From positions 1 through 39,829 of the forward strand of contig NZ_KB907012.1 in NCBI RefSeq assembly GCF_000381745.1: a DNA stretch of 39,829 nucleotides. The letters are read 5' to 3'. Source of the stretch: Psychromonas ossibalaenae ATCC BAA-1528 (GTDB taxonomy: Bacteria > Pseudomonadota > Gammaproteobacteria > Enterobacterales > Psychromonadaceae). The stretch's first letter is position 1; each line of letters opens with the position of its first letter. The translations under genes and the position numbers were made by a program. Below are positions 10,622-20,915 of this stretch, piece after piece. A model generated the notes under the pieces. That model had not been told where the DNA came from, ran no database searches, and worked only from the letters and a program-made list of their open reading frames with translations.

Positions 10622-11488
10622 ATGGCCGGCGATAAAGAAATTAGAAATAAGATCGCGAGTGTTAAAAACACTCAGAAGATCACTGGCGCCATGGAAATGG
10701 TTGCTGCATCAAAGATGCGGCGTGCGCAGGAGCGTATGTCTAGCACTCATGCTTATGCTGAAACTATGCGTAAAGTGATTGGTCATATCGCACTTGGTAA
10801 ACTTGAATACAAACACCCTTATGTCGAAGAAAGAGAGATAAGACGTGTTGGTTATATTGTCATTTCAAGTGATCGTGGTTTATGTGGCGGTTTAAATATT
10901 AACTTATTTAAACCGGTTATTGCCGCAATGCAGGAACACTCGCAAGCGGGTGTGGAAGTTGATTTAGCCGTTATCGGTTCTAAAGCAACCGGATTCTTCA
11001 ATGGCTTAGGCGCTAATGTAGTTGCTCAAACCTCTGGTTTGGGTGATGCACCAACCGTTAATGATTTAATCGGTTCGGTGAAAATTATGCTAGATGCTTA
11101 TGATGAAGGCAAAATCGATCGCTTATATATAGTGAACAATAAATTCATTAGTACCATGGTACAAGAACCGTCAGTTGATCAGTTATTACCTCTGCCTAAA
11201 GCAGAAGATGACGAAGAAGTGTCTACACACCTATGGGATTATATCTACGAAGGTGATGCAAAGGTTATCCTTGATGCATTATTAATTCGTTATGTTGAAT
11301 CTCAGGTTTACCAGGGTGTTGTAGAGAATTTAGCATGTGAGCAGGTAGCTCGAATGGTTGCAATGAAAGCTGCAACTGATAATGCTAATGACTTGATTGA
11401 CGAGTTACAACTTGTTGCCAATAAAGCACGTCAAGCTGCAATTACTCAGGAACTTTCTGAGATTTGCGGCGGTGCTGCTGCGGTATAA
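10622..11488 (+). CDS. atpG: ATP synthase F1 subunit gamma
   Basis: A 288-residue central stalk subunit. The N-terminal helix [28 protein letters not shown] and the C-terminal helix ending [15 protein letters not shown] are the two strands of the rotor coiled-coil and match E. coli closely. [11 protein letters not shown] in the middle is also conserved. A strong AGGAG ribosome site precedes the ATG at 10622. Confidence 0.97.
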   Translation: MAGDKEIRNKIASVKNTQKITGAMEMVAASKMRRAQERMSSTHAYAETMRKVIGHIALGKLEYKHPYVEEREIRRVGYIVISSDRGLCGGLNINLFKPVIAAMQEHSQAGVEVDLAVIGSKATGFFNGLGANVVAQTSGLGDAPTVNDLIGSVKIMLDAYDEGKIDRLYIVNNKFISTMVQEPSVDQLLPLPKAEDDEEVSTHLWDYIYEGDAKVILDALLIRYVESQVYQGVVENLACEQVARMVAMKAATDNANDLIDELQLVANKARQAAITQELSEICGGAAAV

Positions 11489-11497
11489 GCAAATTAA

Positions 11498-12922
<1,425 letters not shown>

Positions 12923-12937
12923 TAACCGGAGGTTACT

Positions 12938-13357
12938 ATGACTAAAGCGATGACCACACATTTGGATGTTGTAAGTGCGGAAAAGTCTCTGTTTTCAGGA
13001 CGTGTTTCGCACCTGCAGGTATCTGGTCAAGAAGGTGAGTTAGGCATTATGCCTGGTCATACCCCTTTATTGACGCCGATTAAACCAGGAATGGTTAAAT
13101 TGGTTAAACAACATGGTGCTGAAGAAGTCATTTATATCTCTGGTGGTTTTCTTGAGGTTCAGCCGGGCGGTGTAACCGTACTGGCTGATACTGCTATTCG
13201 AGGTGAAGACCTGGATCTGGCAAAAGCTGAAGAAGCTAAACGTTCAGCTGAAGAGCAGATTTCAAATCCTGGTCAGGATGTAGATTACGCTCTTGTTACT
13301 GCTCAGCTTGCACAAGCTATTGCACAACTGCGTGTTATCAAGTTAATCAGAAAGTGA
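12938..13357 (+). CDS. atpC: ATP synthase F1 subunit epsilon
   Basis: A 139-residue subunit that binds gamma and can inhibit hydrolysis. The N-terminal beta-barrel includes [19 protein letters not shown], the family signature, and the C-terminal part is the usual two-helix arm. A near-perfect GGAGG ribosome site precedes the ATG. It closes the atp operon; the terminator begins 16 bp after the stop. Confidence 0.96.
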   Translation: MTKAMTTHLDVVSAEKSLFSGRVSHLQVSGQEGELGIMPGHTPLLTPIKPGMVKLVKQHGAEEVIYISGGFLEVQPGGVTVLADTAIRGEDLDLAKAEEAKRSAEEQISNPGQDVDYALVTAQLAQAIAQLRVIKLIRK

Positions 13358-13373
13358 TTATTTAACTTTTTGC

Positions 13374-13404
13374 AAAAAGGCGCCCTGCGGGGCGCCTTTT
13401 TTTT
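13374..13404. terminator. Strong, probably bidirectional Rho-independent terminator
   Basis: AAAAAGGCGCCC (13374-13385), a TGCG loop, then GGGCGCC and eight T residues (13397-13404). The five A residues before the stem become a T tract on the minus strand, so it can end both the atp operon and the convergent methyltransferase gene. Confidence 0.93.
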
Positions 13405-13416
13405 GTCTATTTATTT

Positions 13417-14484
13417 TTATGCTGTTTTTAATTCCAGCAGTGTATGGCCAAGACCGATATCATCGGTACGTTTAGCTACCTCAAACCCAGCTGCTTCAAC
13501 AATCTCTAGAAAGTCTTCACTGCGGTAAAAGCGGCTGTTGCCGTTAGCTAAACAAGTAAAGTATAACGAGGTTGCATTAAGGCTTAGCGTGGCCGCATCA
13601 TAACGCTGCGCATCCCAGAACAATTCTAGAATATAAACACGGGCATTACTGTGCATTGCTTTACGAACACGCTGTAAAATACTTAATATTTCCATTGGCG
13701 AGAAGCAGTCTAAGAACTGACTCATCCACCAGGCGTCGGCACCTGTCGGTAATTCCAGGGTTTTATCTAACATATTGGTAGGATGGCCTTTAATACGATC
13801 AGCAACCCCCTGTTCTTTAGCGTTTTTCATTGCCATTTCGATCTGTTGAGGCAGGTCGATAATGGTCATCTCAACATCTTTATCGTAATTAACACACTGC
13901 AGAGACCATTTTCCGGTATTGCCGCCGATATCAAAAATAGACTTAGGTTTATGCTCAAATACTTTTTCTAGTAAAACGGGGAAAGAGCGGTCTGAATAGA
14001 AGTGATCGAAGTTAAACCAGCTTTCTTTAGCTTTTTCCGGTAAGCGGGACAGACCTTCATAAATAGTCGGCCAGTCACCTAACTCTTTAAGACCTGCTGG
14101 TGTCCCTTCTTCAATTGCTTCAGTTAGATGCATCATAGCTGCATAACAGACATCTGCTGTGAAATCTAAATTAGCACGCGTCATGCCGTCGTGTAATAAA
14201 AAGTAGCCTAACTTAGCGATGACATAATTTGGACTGTTCCAGGTAACAATATGGGCACTTAATGCCATATCTAATAATACTTTAACGCCATATTCAGATA
14301 CGCCGGATTTTTCACTGATTTGAACTGCATTAAGGCCTTCACTTTCAGCTTTGTCTAATACTGCTAAAATACCTAAATCACGTAACGTTCGTGCGGTATG
14401 AAAGATAATTGGAGAAAATGCCAGTTTTTGTGCTTCTGTTTTTGCTTCAAGAGCAGTAAACGGGTCGTTTGTATAATCAGTCAT
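13417..14484 (-). CDS. SAM-dependent methyltransferase (O-methyltransferase-like), probably part of the aryl polyene locus
   Basis: A 355-residue class I methyltransferase with the small-molecule O-methyltransferase layout. An N-terminal winged-helix dimerisation domain (about 20-95, with VQISEKSGVSEYGVKVLLDMA) comes before the SAM motif DIGGNTG (185-191) and a downstream VYILELFWD strand. Longer reading from 14505 is possible, but the ATG at 14484 has an upstream CAGGTT site while 14505 has none. The gene is divergent from the ape operon across a 393-bp control region. Methyltransferases are common partners of APE clusters, where aryl head groups are methylated; that role is inference, and neither substrate nor methyl acceptor can be told from the sequence. 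Confidence 0.75.
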   Translation of the reverse strand: MTDYTNDPFTALEAKTEAQKLAFSPIIFHTARTLRDLGILAVLDKAESEGLNAVQISEKSGVSEYGVKVLLDMALSAHIVTWNSPNYVIAKLGYFLLHDGMTRANLDFTADVCYAAMMHLTEAIEEGTPAGLKELGDWPTIYEGLSRLPEKAKESWFNFDHFYSDRSFPVLLEKVFEHKPKSIFDIGGNTGKWSLQCVNYDKDVEMTIIDLPQQIEMAMKNAKEQGVADRIKGHPTNMLDKTLELPTGADAWWMSQFLDCFSPMEILSILQRVRKAMHSNARVYILELFWDAQRYDAATLSLNATSLYFTCLANGNSRFYRSEDFLEIVEAAGFEVAKRTDDIGLGHTLLELKTA

Positions 14485-14877
14485 TGAGTAACCTGTTGAA
14501 TCCATATGCTAAGGGGTTATAACGTTATGTTTATAGGTGAACAATATCTAATACAGCATCATTATTCACTGTCTAGGGGAAATGTTATGATTAATTTTTG
14601 CTTTTCCTGATAGGGGAATAGGCAGCCGTATAGAAATAACATCTTTATTCCAGCGGGCAAGATTAACATCATAATATTAAAAAGGATATTATCGGCCCTG
14701 ATAACGAAACTAATAAATGTATTTGTATGATAGAAAACAATAACAAATAGTTTGCTCTTTAAATAGCTAAACAGTGATAACTGTTTAATGTTAAAATAGC
14801 ATGTAGAATTCGAAGTAAATATAGCGCATTGATTGTGTTATTCTTCTATTTAACAAAATATAATATAGTAAAAACAA
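14485..14877. promoter_or_regulatory. Divergent control region between the methyltransferase and the ape operon
   Basis: About 390 bp of AT-rich DNA without an ORF. It contains a perfect dyad at 14768-14787 and an exact TATAAT at 14859-14864, but no convincing -35 at the right distance from it. No ribosome site is evident before the apeC ATG at 14878. Confidence 0.6.
14768..14787. promoter_or_regulatory. Operator-like palindrome upstream of the ape operon
   Basis: TAAACAGT-GATA-ACTGTTTA: perfect 8-bp arms around a 4-bp centre, 90 bp before apeC. It fits a dimeric repressor or activator site. No regulator gene lies inside the cluster, so the binding protein is unknown. Confidence 0.55.
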
Positions 14878-15600
14878 ATGGATTTTATTAATTTTAATAT
14901 CACAAACTGGTTCGCGATCTGCCCTGGTATTGCAGGGCAGAAAAAATGGCATGAACAGGTAAATAAGCAGCCTTTATGCCTAGGAGTGCTTAATGAAACC
15001 CCTGTTAATCTGATTCCGGCAATGATGCGCCGACGCATGAGCTCATTAAGTAAACTGGCAGTACAGACAGCCATTCAGTTATCGCAGCACAGGCATACCG
15101 ATTATATCGTGTTCGCCAGCCGTCATGGTGAACTAACTAGAACCGTTAAATTAATTGAAGATATCCTTAGCGGTGACGATGCTTCTCCAATTATGTTCTC
15201 GCAGTCGGTACATAATACAGCTGCCGGATTATTTACTATCTCAGCCAAACAGCCCGTGCCTGTCTGCTCTCTAGCTGCTGGTGAAAATACCCTGCATAGT
15301 GCACTTCTTGAAGCCGCCTGCTATTTACAGGAACATCCGGATCATAATGTGCTCGTGGTTAATTTTGATGAACCTCTGCCTGATCCTTATCTGGCATTTG
15401 AAAAGGCTGAGCATCAGGGCTTTGCTCTGGGGGTGTTATTAAGCGGCGGCGATCAGTTCAAAATCAAAGCAGTAAAGCAGGAAACGCTTAGTGAAAGCAG
15501 CTGCCCTCAAGCTTTCAGCTGCATTGATTATTTACTGAGTCAACAGAAAAATATTTCTATCAGCGGTAAAAAAACAGCCTGGTTTTGGGAAAAAAACTGA
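14878..15600 (+). CDS. apeC: ApeC-like partial ketosynthase (chain-length-factor-type partner)
   Basis: A 240-residue protein like the N-terminal-only ketosynthase family (ketoacyl-synt_2) found as the first gene of APE and flexirubin-type clusters. It has the family features NWFAICPG near the start, MMRRRMSSLSKLAVQTA (about 49-65) and SVHNTAAGLFTISAKQ (about 113-128). It lacks the catalytic Cys-His-His set and the whole C-terminal half of a ketosynthase. ApeC is known to pair with ApeO as a KS/chain-length-factor complex, so it probably shapes polyene length rather than condensing. The ATG at 14878 has no visible ribosome site; the start is less certain than the identity. Confidence 0.8.
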   Translation: MDFINFNITNWFAICPGIAGQKKWHEQVNKQPLCLGVLNETPVNLIPAMMRRRMSSLSKLAVQTAIQLSQHRHTDYIVFASRHGELTRTVKLIEDILSGDDASPIMFSQSVHNTAAGLFTISAKQPVPVCSLAAGENTLHSALLEAACYLQEHPDHNVLVVNFDEPLPDPYLAFEKAEHQGFALGVLLSGGDQFKIKAVKQETLSESSCPQAFSCIDYLLSQQKNISISGKKTAWFWEKN

Positions 15601-16382
15601 TGAGCCTGAGTGAAAAAATCAATAAAATATGGCGAATTTTTGCAACCGGTTTTTGTTTCGTCCTGTTTGGAACAGGCGGCCTGGCTTTAACTTTTATTGT
15701 TTTTCCTTTATTAACTTTTTCATTAGAAAATAGTAAAAAGCGAGAGCTAAAAGTACAAAAAATAATTCAGCGTTCATTTTATCTGTTTTGCGAAACAATG
15801 CGTATTAGCGGCGCGATTGATTATAAATTTGCTGATGCTGAAAAGTTAAAAAATGATCAGAATTGTTTGATTGTTGCTAATCACCCTAGTTTAATTGATT
15901 ATGTATTGATTACTTCCCGATTGGGGCAGTGTGACTGCTTAGTTAAACAAGCAATCTGGCATAACCCTTTTATGAAAGGCGTTGTGAAATCTGCTGGTTA
16001 TATTCCGAATAAAGACCCTGAAAATTTACTTGAAGACTGCTCTAAACGACTTGAAGACGGCAATGTTCTGCTTATATTTCCAGAGGGAACAAGAACAACG
16101 CCGGGGAAAAAGTCAACATTACAGAGAGGTGCTGCGCAGATAGCTGTGAAAACAGAAACAGACCTTCGCATTGTACACATTAAGGTTACACCTTCATTTT
16201 TAACTAAAGAAAAAAAATGGTACCAAGTGCCTGACAGCCGACCGTTTTTTCATGTCGAAGTGAAAGATAAAATTTCAATACAGCCGTTTATTGAAGAAAG
16301 CAGTTCTCCTTCAATTGCGGTTAGAAAGTTAAATAAACATTTATATGACGTGCTTTTAGCACCGGAACAAAAAACTGAGTAG
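15600..16382 (+). CDS. apeD: ApeD-like lysophospholipid acyltransferase (PlsC family)
   Basis: A 260-residue membrane acyltransferase. A hydrophobic N-terminal segment (about 15-42) is followed by the catalytic HX4D motif at His95-Asp100 (NHPSLID) and the substrate-binding FPEGTR at 160-165. Its probable job is to acylate the glycerol-like anchor that carries the polyene; this is inferred from its constant presence in APE clusters. An in-frame TTG at 15585 would extend it, but the ATG at 15600 overlaps the apeC TGA stop by one base and is the better start. Confidence 0.85.
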   Translation: MSLSEKINKIWRIFATGFCFVLFGTGGLALTFIVFPLLTFSLENSKKRELKVQKIIQRSFYLFCETMRISGAIDYKFADAEKLKNDQNCLIVANHPSLIDYVLITSRLGQCDCLVKQAIWHNPFMKGVVKSAGYIPNKDPENLLEDCSKRLEDGNVLLIFPEGTRTTPGKKSTLQRGAAQIAVKTETDLRIVHIKVTPSFLTKEKKWYQVPDSRPFFHVEVKDKISIQPFIEESSSPSIAVRKLNKHLYDVLLAPEQKTE

Positions 16383-16388
16383 GTATTA

Positions 16389-16646
16389 ATGGAACAGTTA
16401 CACATCGAATTAAAAAAATTAATCATTGATGCGCTATATCTTGAGGATATGAGTGTTGACGATATTGAAACAGAAGCTCCACTGTTTGGTGAAGGTTTAG
16501 GGTTAGACTCAATTGATGCCCTAGAGCTGGGGTTGGCGATTAAGAAACAGTACAGTGTTGTTATTGATGCCGATGATACACAGACACGAGAGCATTTTGC
16601 ATCTGTTGCAAATTTAGCAAAATACATTTCAGCAAATAAGGCTTAA
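16389..16646 (+). CDS. apeE: Acyl carrier protein ApeE-like
   Basis: An 85-residue acyl carrier protein. The phosphopantetheine serine is Ser41 in GLDSIDALEL. ApeE is the ACP on which the polyene chain grows in characterised APE systems. It starts 6 bp after apeD and is followed 4 bp later by a second ACP. The assignment of E versus F rests on gene order. Confidence 0.88.
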   Translation: MEQLHIELKKLIIDALYLEDMSVDDIETEAPLFGEGLGLDSIDALELGLAIKKQYSVVIDADDTQTREHFASVANLAKYISANKA

Positions 16647-16650
16647 TAAC

Positions 16651-16908
16651 ATGACTGAATTAAATAAAGATGAAATCTTCAGCCAGGTCCAGGGAGCTTT
16701 AGTTGAACTGTTTGAGCTTGATGCTGCAGATATTCAGCTTGAAACTAAACTATATCAGGATCTTGATTTAGACAGTTTAGATGCTGTTGATTTAGTCGTT
16801 CATTTACAAAAGCTTACCGGTAAAAAAATCAAACCGGAAGAGTTTAAAATGGTACGTACGGTTGATGATGTAGTTAATTCTGTTGTTGAACTGCTGCAGG
16901 AAAAATAA
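16651..16908 (+). CDS. apeF: Acyl carrier protein ApeF-like
   Basis: A second 85-residue acyl carrier protein with Ser42 in DLDSLDAVDLV. Two adjacent, non-identical ACPs are a hallmark of APE clusters; in studied systems ApeF carries the aryl starter loaded by ApeH. It is more acidic in helix II than ApeE. It lies 4 bp after apeE. Confidence 0.88.
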   Translation: MTELNKDEIFSQVQGALVELFELDAADIQLETKLYQDLDLDSLDAVDLVVHLQKLTGKKIKPEEFKMVRTVDDVVNSVVELLQEK

Positions 16909-16911
16909 ATA

Positions 16912-17472
16912 GTGAAACTGCTGACGATATTGTCGGCAATTGTTTTATTGGCTTATCCATTTGCGGTTTATTACGGCTTAAATCAATGGGGAGTTGGAAC
17001 AGTTGCAGCAGTGCTCGGTGTGTTATTTATTCTGCGTATTATCGGCGGTAATAAAACCCGTTTACGTGAATTAAAATATATTGCCTGGGTAAGTGGTGCA
17101 ATGGGGCTTGTTTTAGCGCTGCTTGCAATAACCTTTAAAGATACCAGCTGGTTCACTTATTACCCTGTTATCGTCAATATGCTGATGCTTACTTTATTTG
17201 CCTCCAGTTTATGGCAGAAGGAGAGCATGGTTGAACGTTTTGCCCGTCTTCAGGAACCTGAACTGCCTGATTATGCGGTAAGTTATACCCGCACTGTCAC
17301 TAAAGTCTGGTGTCTGTTTTTTGTAATTAACGGCTCTGTTTCTTTGCTGACCAGCTTTATATCACTTGATATATGGACCCTGTATAACGGCTTAATTAGT
17401 TACCTGCTGGCTGGTTCTCTGTTTGCTTGTGAATTTCTGGTTCGTATTTATATTAAAAGAAAAAATGAATGA
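16912..17472 (+). CDS. apeG: ApeG-like integral membrane protein (COG4648 type)
   Basis: A 186-residue protein with about six hydrophobic segments and a positively charged C-terminus (RIYIKRKNE). It matches the small conserved membrane protein found between the ACPs and the acyl-CoA ligase of APE clusters; its biochemical role is not known. It starts with GTG at 16912, only 3 bp after apeF, and its TGA stop overlaps the apeH start as ATGA. Confidence 0.8.
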   Translation: MKLLTILSAIVLLAYPFAVYYGLNQWGVGTVAAVLGVLFILRIIGGNKTRLRELKYIAWVSGAMGLVLALLAITFKDTSWFTYYPVIVNMLMLTLFASSLWQKESMVERFARLQEPELPDYAVSYTRTVTKVWCLFFVINGSVSLLTSFISLDIWTLYNGLISYLLAGSLFACEFLVRIYIKRKNE

Positions 17473-18872
17473 GTTTTAGATCTCTTAAAAATGTACTGCT
17501 GAGTGGCAGATATGATCAGCAGATAGTTTCTTTTTCAGCAGAAGAAACTATCTGCTGGGCACAGTTATTATCTGACATAAAAGCATTAGCGATTAAACTT
17601 CGCCACTCTGATAAAAAAAACTGGGCTGTCTGCTGCGAGAACAGTTATCTCTTTTGTACGGCTTTTTTTGCTGCCGTTTATGCCGGTAAGAATATTATAT
17701 TACCCGGCAATCATCAGCCGGCAATGCTGCAGTCTCTGGCTGAACACTTTGACGCTATTATACATGACGGACTAGTTGCGGCTGACTTTAGCAAGCAGCA
17801 GTTAATACTGCCTTGTACAGATAAGCAGTCGAACTGCCGCCAGCCGTTTTCAGAATTAGATCTGCAGCAGGTAAAGATTACTCTGTTTACTTCCGGCTCA
17901 AGCGGTCTGCCGAAAGCGATCAATAAGTCATTATTAATGTTAGACAATGAAATAGCCCAGCTTGAACTTGTCTGGGGCGAACTGCTTGGCGGCTGCAGTA
18001 TTGTCAGTACTGTCTCTCATCAGCATATATACGGGCTGTTGTTCCGCATTTTATGGCCTTTATGTGCAGGACGGGCCTTCCAGTCTAATGATCTGGTTTA
18101 TCCCGAGCAGGTGTTAGCCGGTGCGGATAATAACTGCACCCTGATCAGCAGTCCGGCATTATTAAAACGTTTACCGCAGGATAAGCAAAGCAGTGCTTAC
18201 CGTGCTGTTTTTTCATCTGGCGGTCCGTTAAATACTGAAGCTGCAGAACAGTGTAATCACTTGTTTAGTCAGTATCCCTTTGAGGTGTTCGGCAGTACAG
18301 AAACCGGAGGAATTGGTTACCGTCAGCAGCTGCAGGCTGATACCGCCTGGCAATTTTTTCCAGGAATATCAGCCCAGCTTGTTGAAGGCGGATGTTTAAG
18401 TCTAAAGTCTCCATGGATTGATCCGCAAAGGTGGTACCAGACCAGCGATCAGTGTGAATTATTCGAAAATAATCAGTTTATTTTGAAAGGCCGCGTTGAT
18501 CGAATTGTTAAAATTGAAGAAAAACGAATTTCATTAGTTGAAGTTGAACAGCGCCTTAATCAACTTGAGTGGATTGATGAGAGTGTCGTACTGGTCGTTG
18601 ATGATATCCATCGTCTGAGTTTAGGAGCTGTTATTAAGCTTAGTGCACAGGGGAAAAACAGTATACAGGCGCTTGGAAAAGGAAAGTTCTGGATAAAGCT
18701 TCGTCAGGCTTTGCGTTTGTGGCTTGAGCCAGTCGGTATTCCTAGACACTTTCGTGTAGTGAGTGAAATACCGGTAAATAATCAAGGCAAGCGCCTGCAC
18801 AGCGAAATAGCACAATTATTTGAAAACGAACAATTCAGTCAAGAAAATGGAATAAAAAATGTCTCAACGTAA
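17469..18872 (+). CDS. apeH: ApeH-like aryl-acid:ACP ligase (AMP-binding family)
   Basis: A 467-residue adenylating ligase. The ATP loop FTSGSSGLPKAI lies near 139-151, FGSTETGGIGY near 274, and the hinge GRVDRIVKIEEKRIS near 341. In APE systems this enzyme activates an aryl acid and loads it on ACP. The protein is short for an acyl-CoA synthetase, mostly through a compact N-terminal region. It overlaps apeG by 4 bp and apeI by 14 bp. Confidence 0.87.
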   Translation: MSFRSLKNVLLSGRYDQQIVSFSAEETICWAQLLSDIKALAIKLRHSDKKNWAVCCENSYLFCTAFFAAVYAGKNIILPGNHQPAMLQSLAEHFDAIIHDGLVAADFSKQQLILPCTDKQSNCRQPFSELDLQQVKITLFTSGSSGLPKAINKSLLMLDNEIAQLELVWGELLGGCSIVSTVSHQHIYGLLFRILWPLCAGRAFQSNDLVYPEQVLAGADNNCTLISSPALLKRLPQDKQSSAYRAVFSSGGPLNTEAAEQCNHLFSQYPFEVFGSTETGGIGYRQQLQADTAWQFFPGISAQLVEGGCLSLKSPWIDPQRWYQTSDQCELFENNQFILKGRVDRIVKIEEKRISLVEVEQRLNQLEWIDESVVLVVDDIHRLSLGAVIKLSAQGKNSIQALGKGKFWIKLRQALRLWLEPVGIPRHFRVVSEIPVNNQGKRLHSEIAQLFENEQFSQENGIKNVST

Positions 18873-19212
18873 AGCGACCATTATTGATCAGCAGATTTTA
18901 GACAATAAAGTTATTTTAACCTTACACGTTGATGCTGATATTACTGATTTTGAAGGCCATTTTCCAGGCTATCCAATACTGCCCGGTGTGACGCAGATAG
19001 ACTGGGCTATTTATTACGGCAAGAAACTTCTAAACAGCGGTACTCGTTTTGCAGGTATGGAGGTGATTAAGTTCCAGGAGCCTATTCTGCCTAACAGTGT
19101 TGTTTTGTTAACGCTGACTTTGGATGCGAACAAACAAAAACTGCATTTTGCTTACAGCTCTAAAAACAGCCGGCATTCATCCGGCCGTATCAAATTACTT
19201 GCAGACGAGTAA
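18859..19212 (+). CDS. apeI: ApeI-like 3-hydroxyacyl-ACP dehydratase (FabA/FabZ hotdog)
   Basis: A 117-residue single hotdog domain with the FabZ signature EGHFPGYPILPGVTQIDWA and catalytic His34. In APE biosynthesis ApeI works with ApeP to dehydrate each 3-hydroxy intermediate, leaving conjugated double bonds. It is shorter than FabZ (about 150 residues), as usual for this subfamily. It starts inside the end of apeH. Confidence 0.88.
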   Translation: MSQRKATIIDQQILDNKVILTLHVDADITDFEGHFPGYPILPGVTQIDWAIYYGKKLLNSGTRFAGMEVIKFQEPILPNSVVLLTLTLDANKQKLHFAYSSKNSRHSSGRIKLLADE

Positions 19213-19220
19213 GGGCCGTT

Positions 19221-20915
19221 ATGACTGCTTTTAATCCATGTTTTTTGATCCCCTGCTATAACCACGGTCAGGCATTAACGGCTGTTGTTAAGGCTTTATC
19301 AGCTGATTATGATTATCCTATTTTCATTGTTGATGACGGCAGTGATCTTGTTACTAAAGAGGTGATCGGCCGGCTTTCCGATATAGCGACTGTAGTTACG
19401 CTGATTGAAAATCAGGGTAAAGGCGGCGCTGTAATTGCAGGTATTAAAACTGCATCTAAGCTCGGTTTCAGTCATGCACTGCAGATTGATGCCGACGGCC
19501 AGCATGATCTGTCTGCGCTTGCAGTTTTGCTAAATGAATCGCAGGCACATCCGGACGCATTAATATCAGGACGTCCTGTTTATGATCAAAGCGTACCTAA
19601 AGGACGCTTATACGGCCGTTATATTACTCATTTCTGGGTGTGGATAGAAACTCTGTCATTTTCAGTTAAAGACAGTATGTGCGGGTTTCGTTCCTATCCC
19701 CTGACACAATCCATGGATATTATCAGACAGGAAAAAATCGGTTTAAGAATGGATTTTGATACCGAAATAATGGTCAAGTTATTCTGGAACGATGTTGATG
19801 TGCGTTTTATCAAAACGCGGGTGATCTATCCGGAAAACGGCATCTCCCATTTTGATGCTTTCCGGGATAACGTAAAAATAAGCAAGATGCACACCTGCCT
19901 GTTTTTCGGCATGTTAAAGCGCCTGCCTAAACTACTAACCCGCTCTAAGCGAATGGCTTTAAAGAATAAGCACTGGTCAAAGCAGGAGGAACAGGGGACC
20001 TATTACGGAATGAAAATTCTGCTGAGCATCTATTCGCTGTTTGGCCGGACAGCATTCAGCATGCTGTTAAAAGTTGTAATGGCCTATTATATGCTGACGG
20101 CCAAAGAAAGCCGTTTTTCTTCGGCACAATATTTAGATAACCTGCGCAGATATGCTTCTAAAACAGGGCAGACTCTGCCTGGCAAGTTAAGTGTTTATCG
20201 ACATCTGAACTCTTTCGGGCAGACCATGCTGGATAAACTGGCTGCCTGGAAAGGTGATTTCTCAACAGATAATCTAACGGTTCATGGTATTGAACATATT
20301 GAGCCTTTGGCTAAATCAGATCGGGGCATTGTTATTATCGGTTCACACCTCGGTAATTTAGAGTTATGTCGTGCGTTGAGCGAACAATATGTTGATTTAA
20401 AAATTAATGCTCTGGTTTTTACCGAGCATGCCCCGCGCTTTAATGCGATGATCAAAGCGGTTAATCCGAAGGCTGATTTAAATATTATCCAGGTAAATAA
20501 ACTCGGTCCGGAAACGGCCATTCTGCTTGATGATAAAATTGAGCAGGGAGAATGGGTGGTGATTGTTGGTGACAGGACATCAACCAGTGTTGAACAGCGT
20601 TCAATCTGGGCTGATTTTCTGGGTAAACCCGCGCCCTTTCCGCAGGGGCCGTTTTTATTAGCATCAATTTTAAAAGCTCCGGTTTATTTGCTTTTTGGTC
20701 TGCGTAATGAATATAAAAAAGAGGCTCATTTTGATGTCTACTTTGAACCTTTCAGTGAGCAGATAAAATTACCAAGAGGCCGACGTGAGCAGGCTCTGCT
20801 GGAAGTAGTTGATTTATATGCCCGGCGTCTTGAACATTACACCATGCAGGCCCCGCTGCAGTGGTATAACTTTTTTAATTTTTGGCAGTTAAGTGGAAAG
20901 AAAAATGACAAATAA
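19221..20915 (+). CDS. apeJ: ApeJ-like fused glycosyltransferase 2 / lipid A-type acyltransferase
   Basis: A 564-residue two-domain protein. The N-terminal family 2 glycosyltransferase has PCYNHG (11-16), VDDGSD (37-42) and the metal-binding Asp90-Ala-Asp92 (DADGQHD). The C-terminal LpxL-like acyltransferase has HLGNLE near 376-381, an HX4E catalytic motif, and GDRTS near 449. It probably builds or acylates the lipid anchor of the pigment. The fusion is normal for APE clusters and not a local event. It starts 8 bp after apeI. Confidence 0.86.
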   Translation: MTAFNPCFLIPCYNHGQALTAVVKALSADYDYPIFIVDDGSDLVTKEVIGRLSDIATVVTLIENQGKGGAVIAGIKTASKLGFSHALQIDADGQHDLSALAVLLNESQAHPDALISGRPVYDQSVPKGRLYGRYITHFWVWIETLSFSVKDSMCGFRSYPLTQSMDIIRQEKIGLRMDFDTEIMVKLFWNDVDVRFIKTRVIYPENGISHFDAFRDNVKISKMHTCLFFGMLKRLPKLLTRSKRMALKNKHWSKQEEQGTYYGMKILLSIYSLFGRTAFSMLLKVVMAYYMLTAKESRFSSAQYLDNLRRYASKTGQTLPGKLSVYRHLNSFGQTMLDKLAAWKGDFSTDNLTVHGIEHIEPLAKSDRGIVIIGSHLGNLELCRALSEQYVDLKINALVFTEHAPRFNAMIKAVNPKADLNIIQVNKLGPETAILLDDKIEQGEWVVIVGDRTSTSVEQRSIWADFLGKPAPFPQGPFLLASILKAPVYLLFGLRNEYKKEAHFDVYFEPFSEQIKLPRGRREQALLEVVDLYARRLEHYTMQAPLQWYNFFNFWQLSGKKNDK

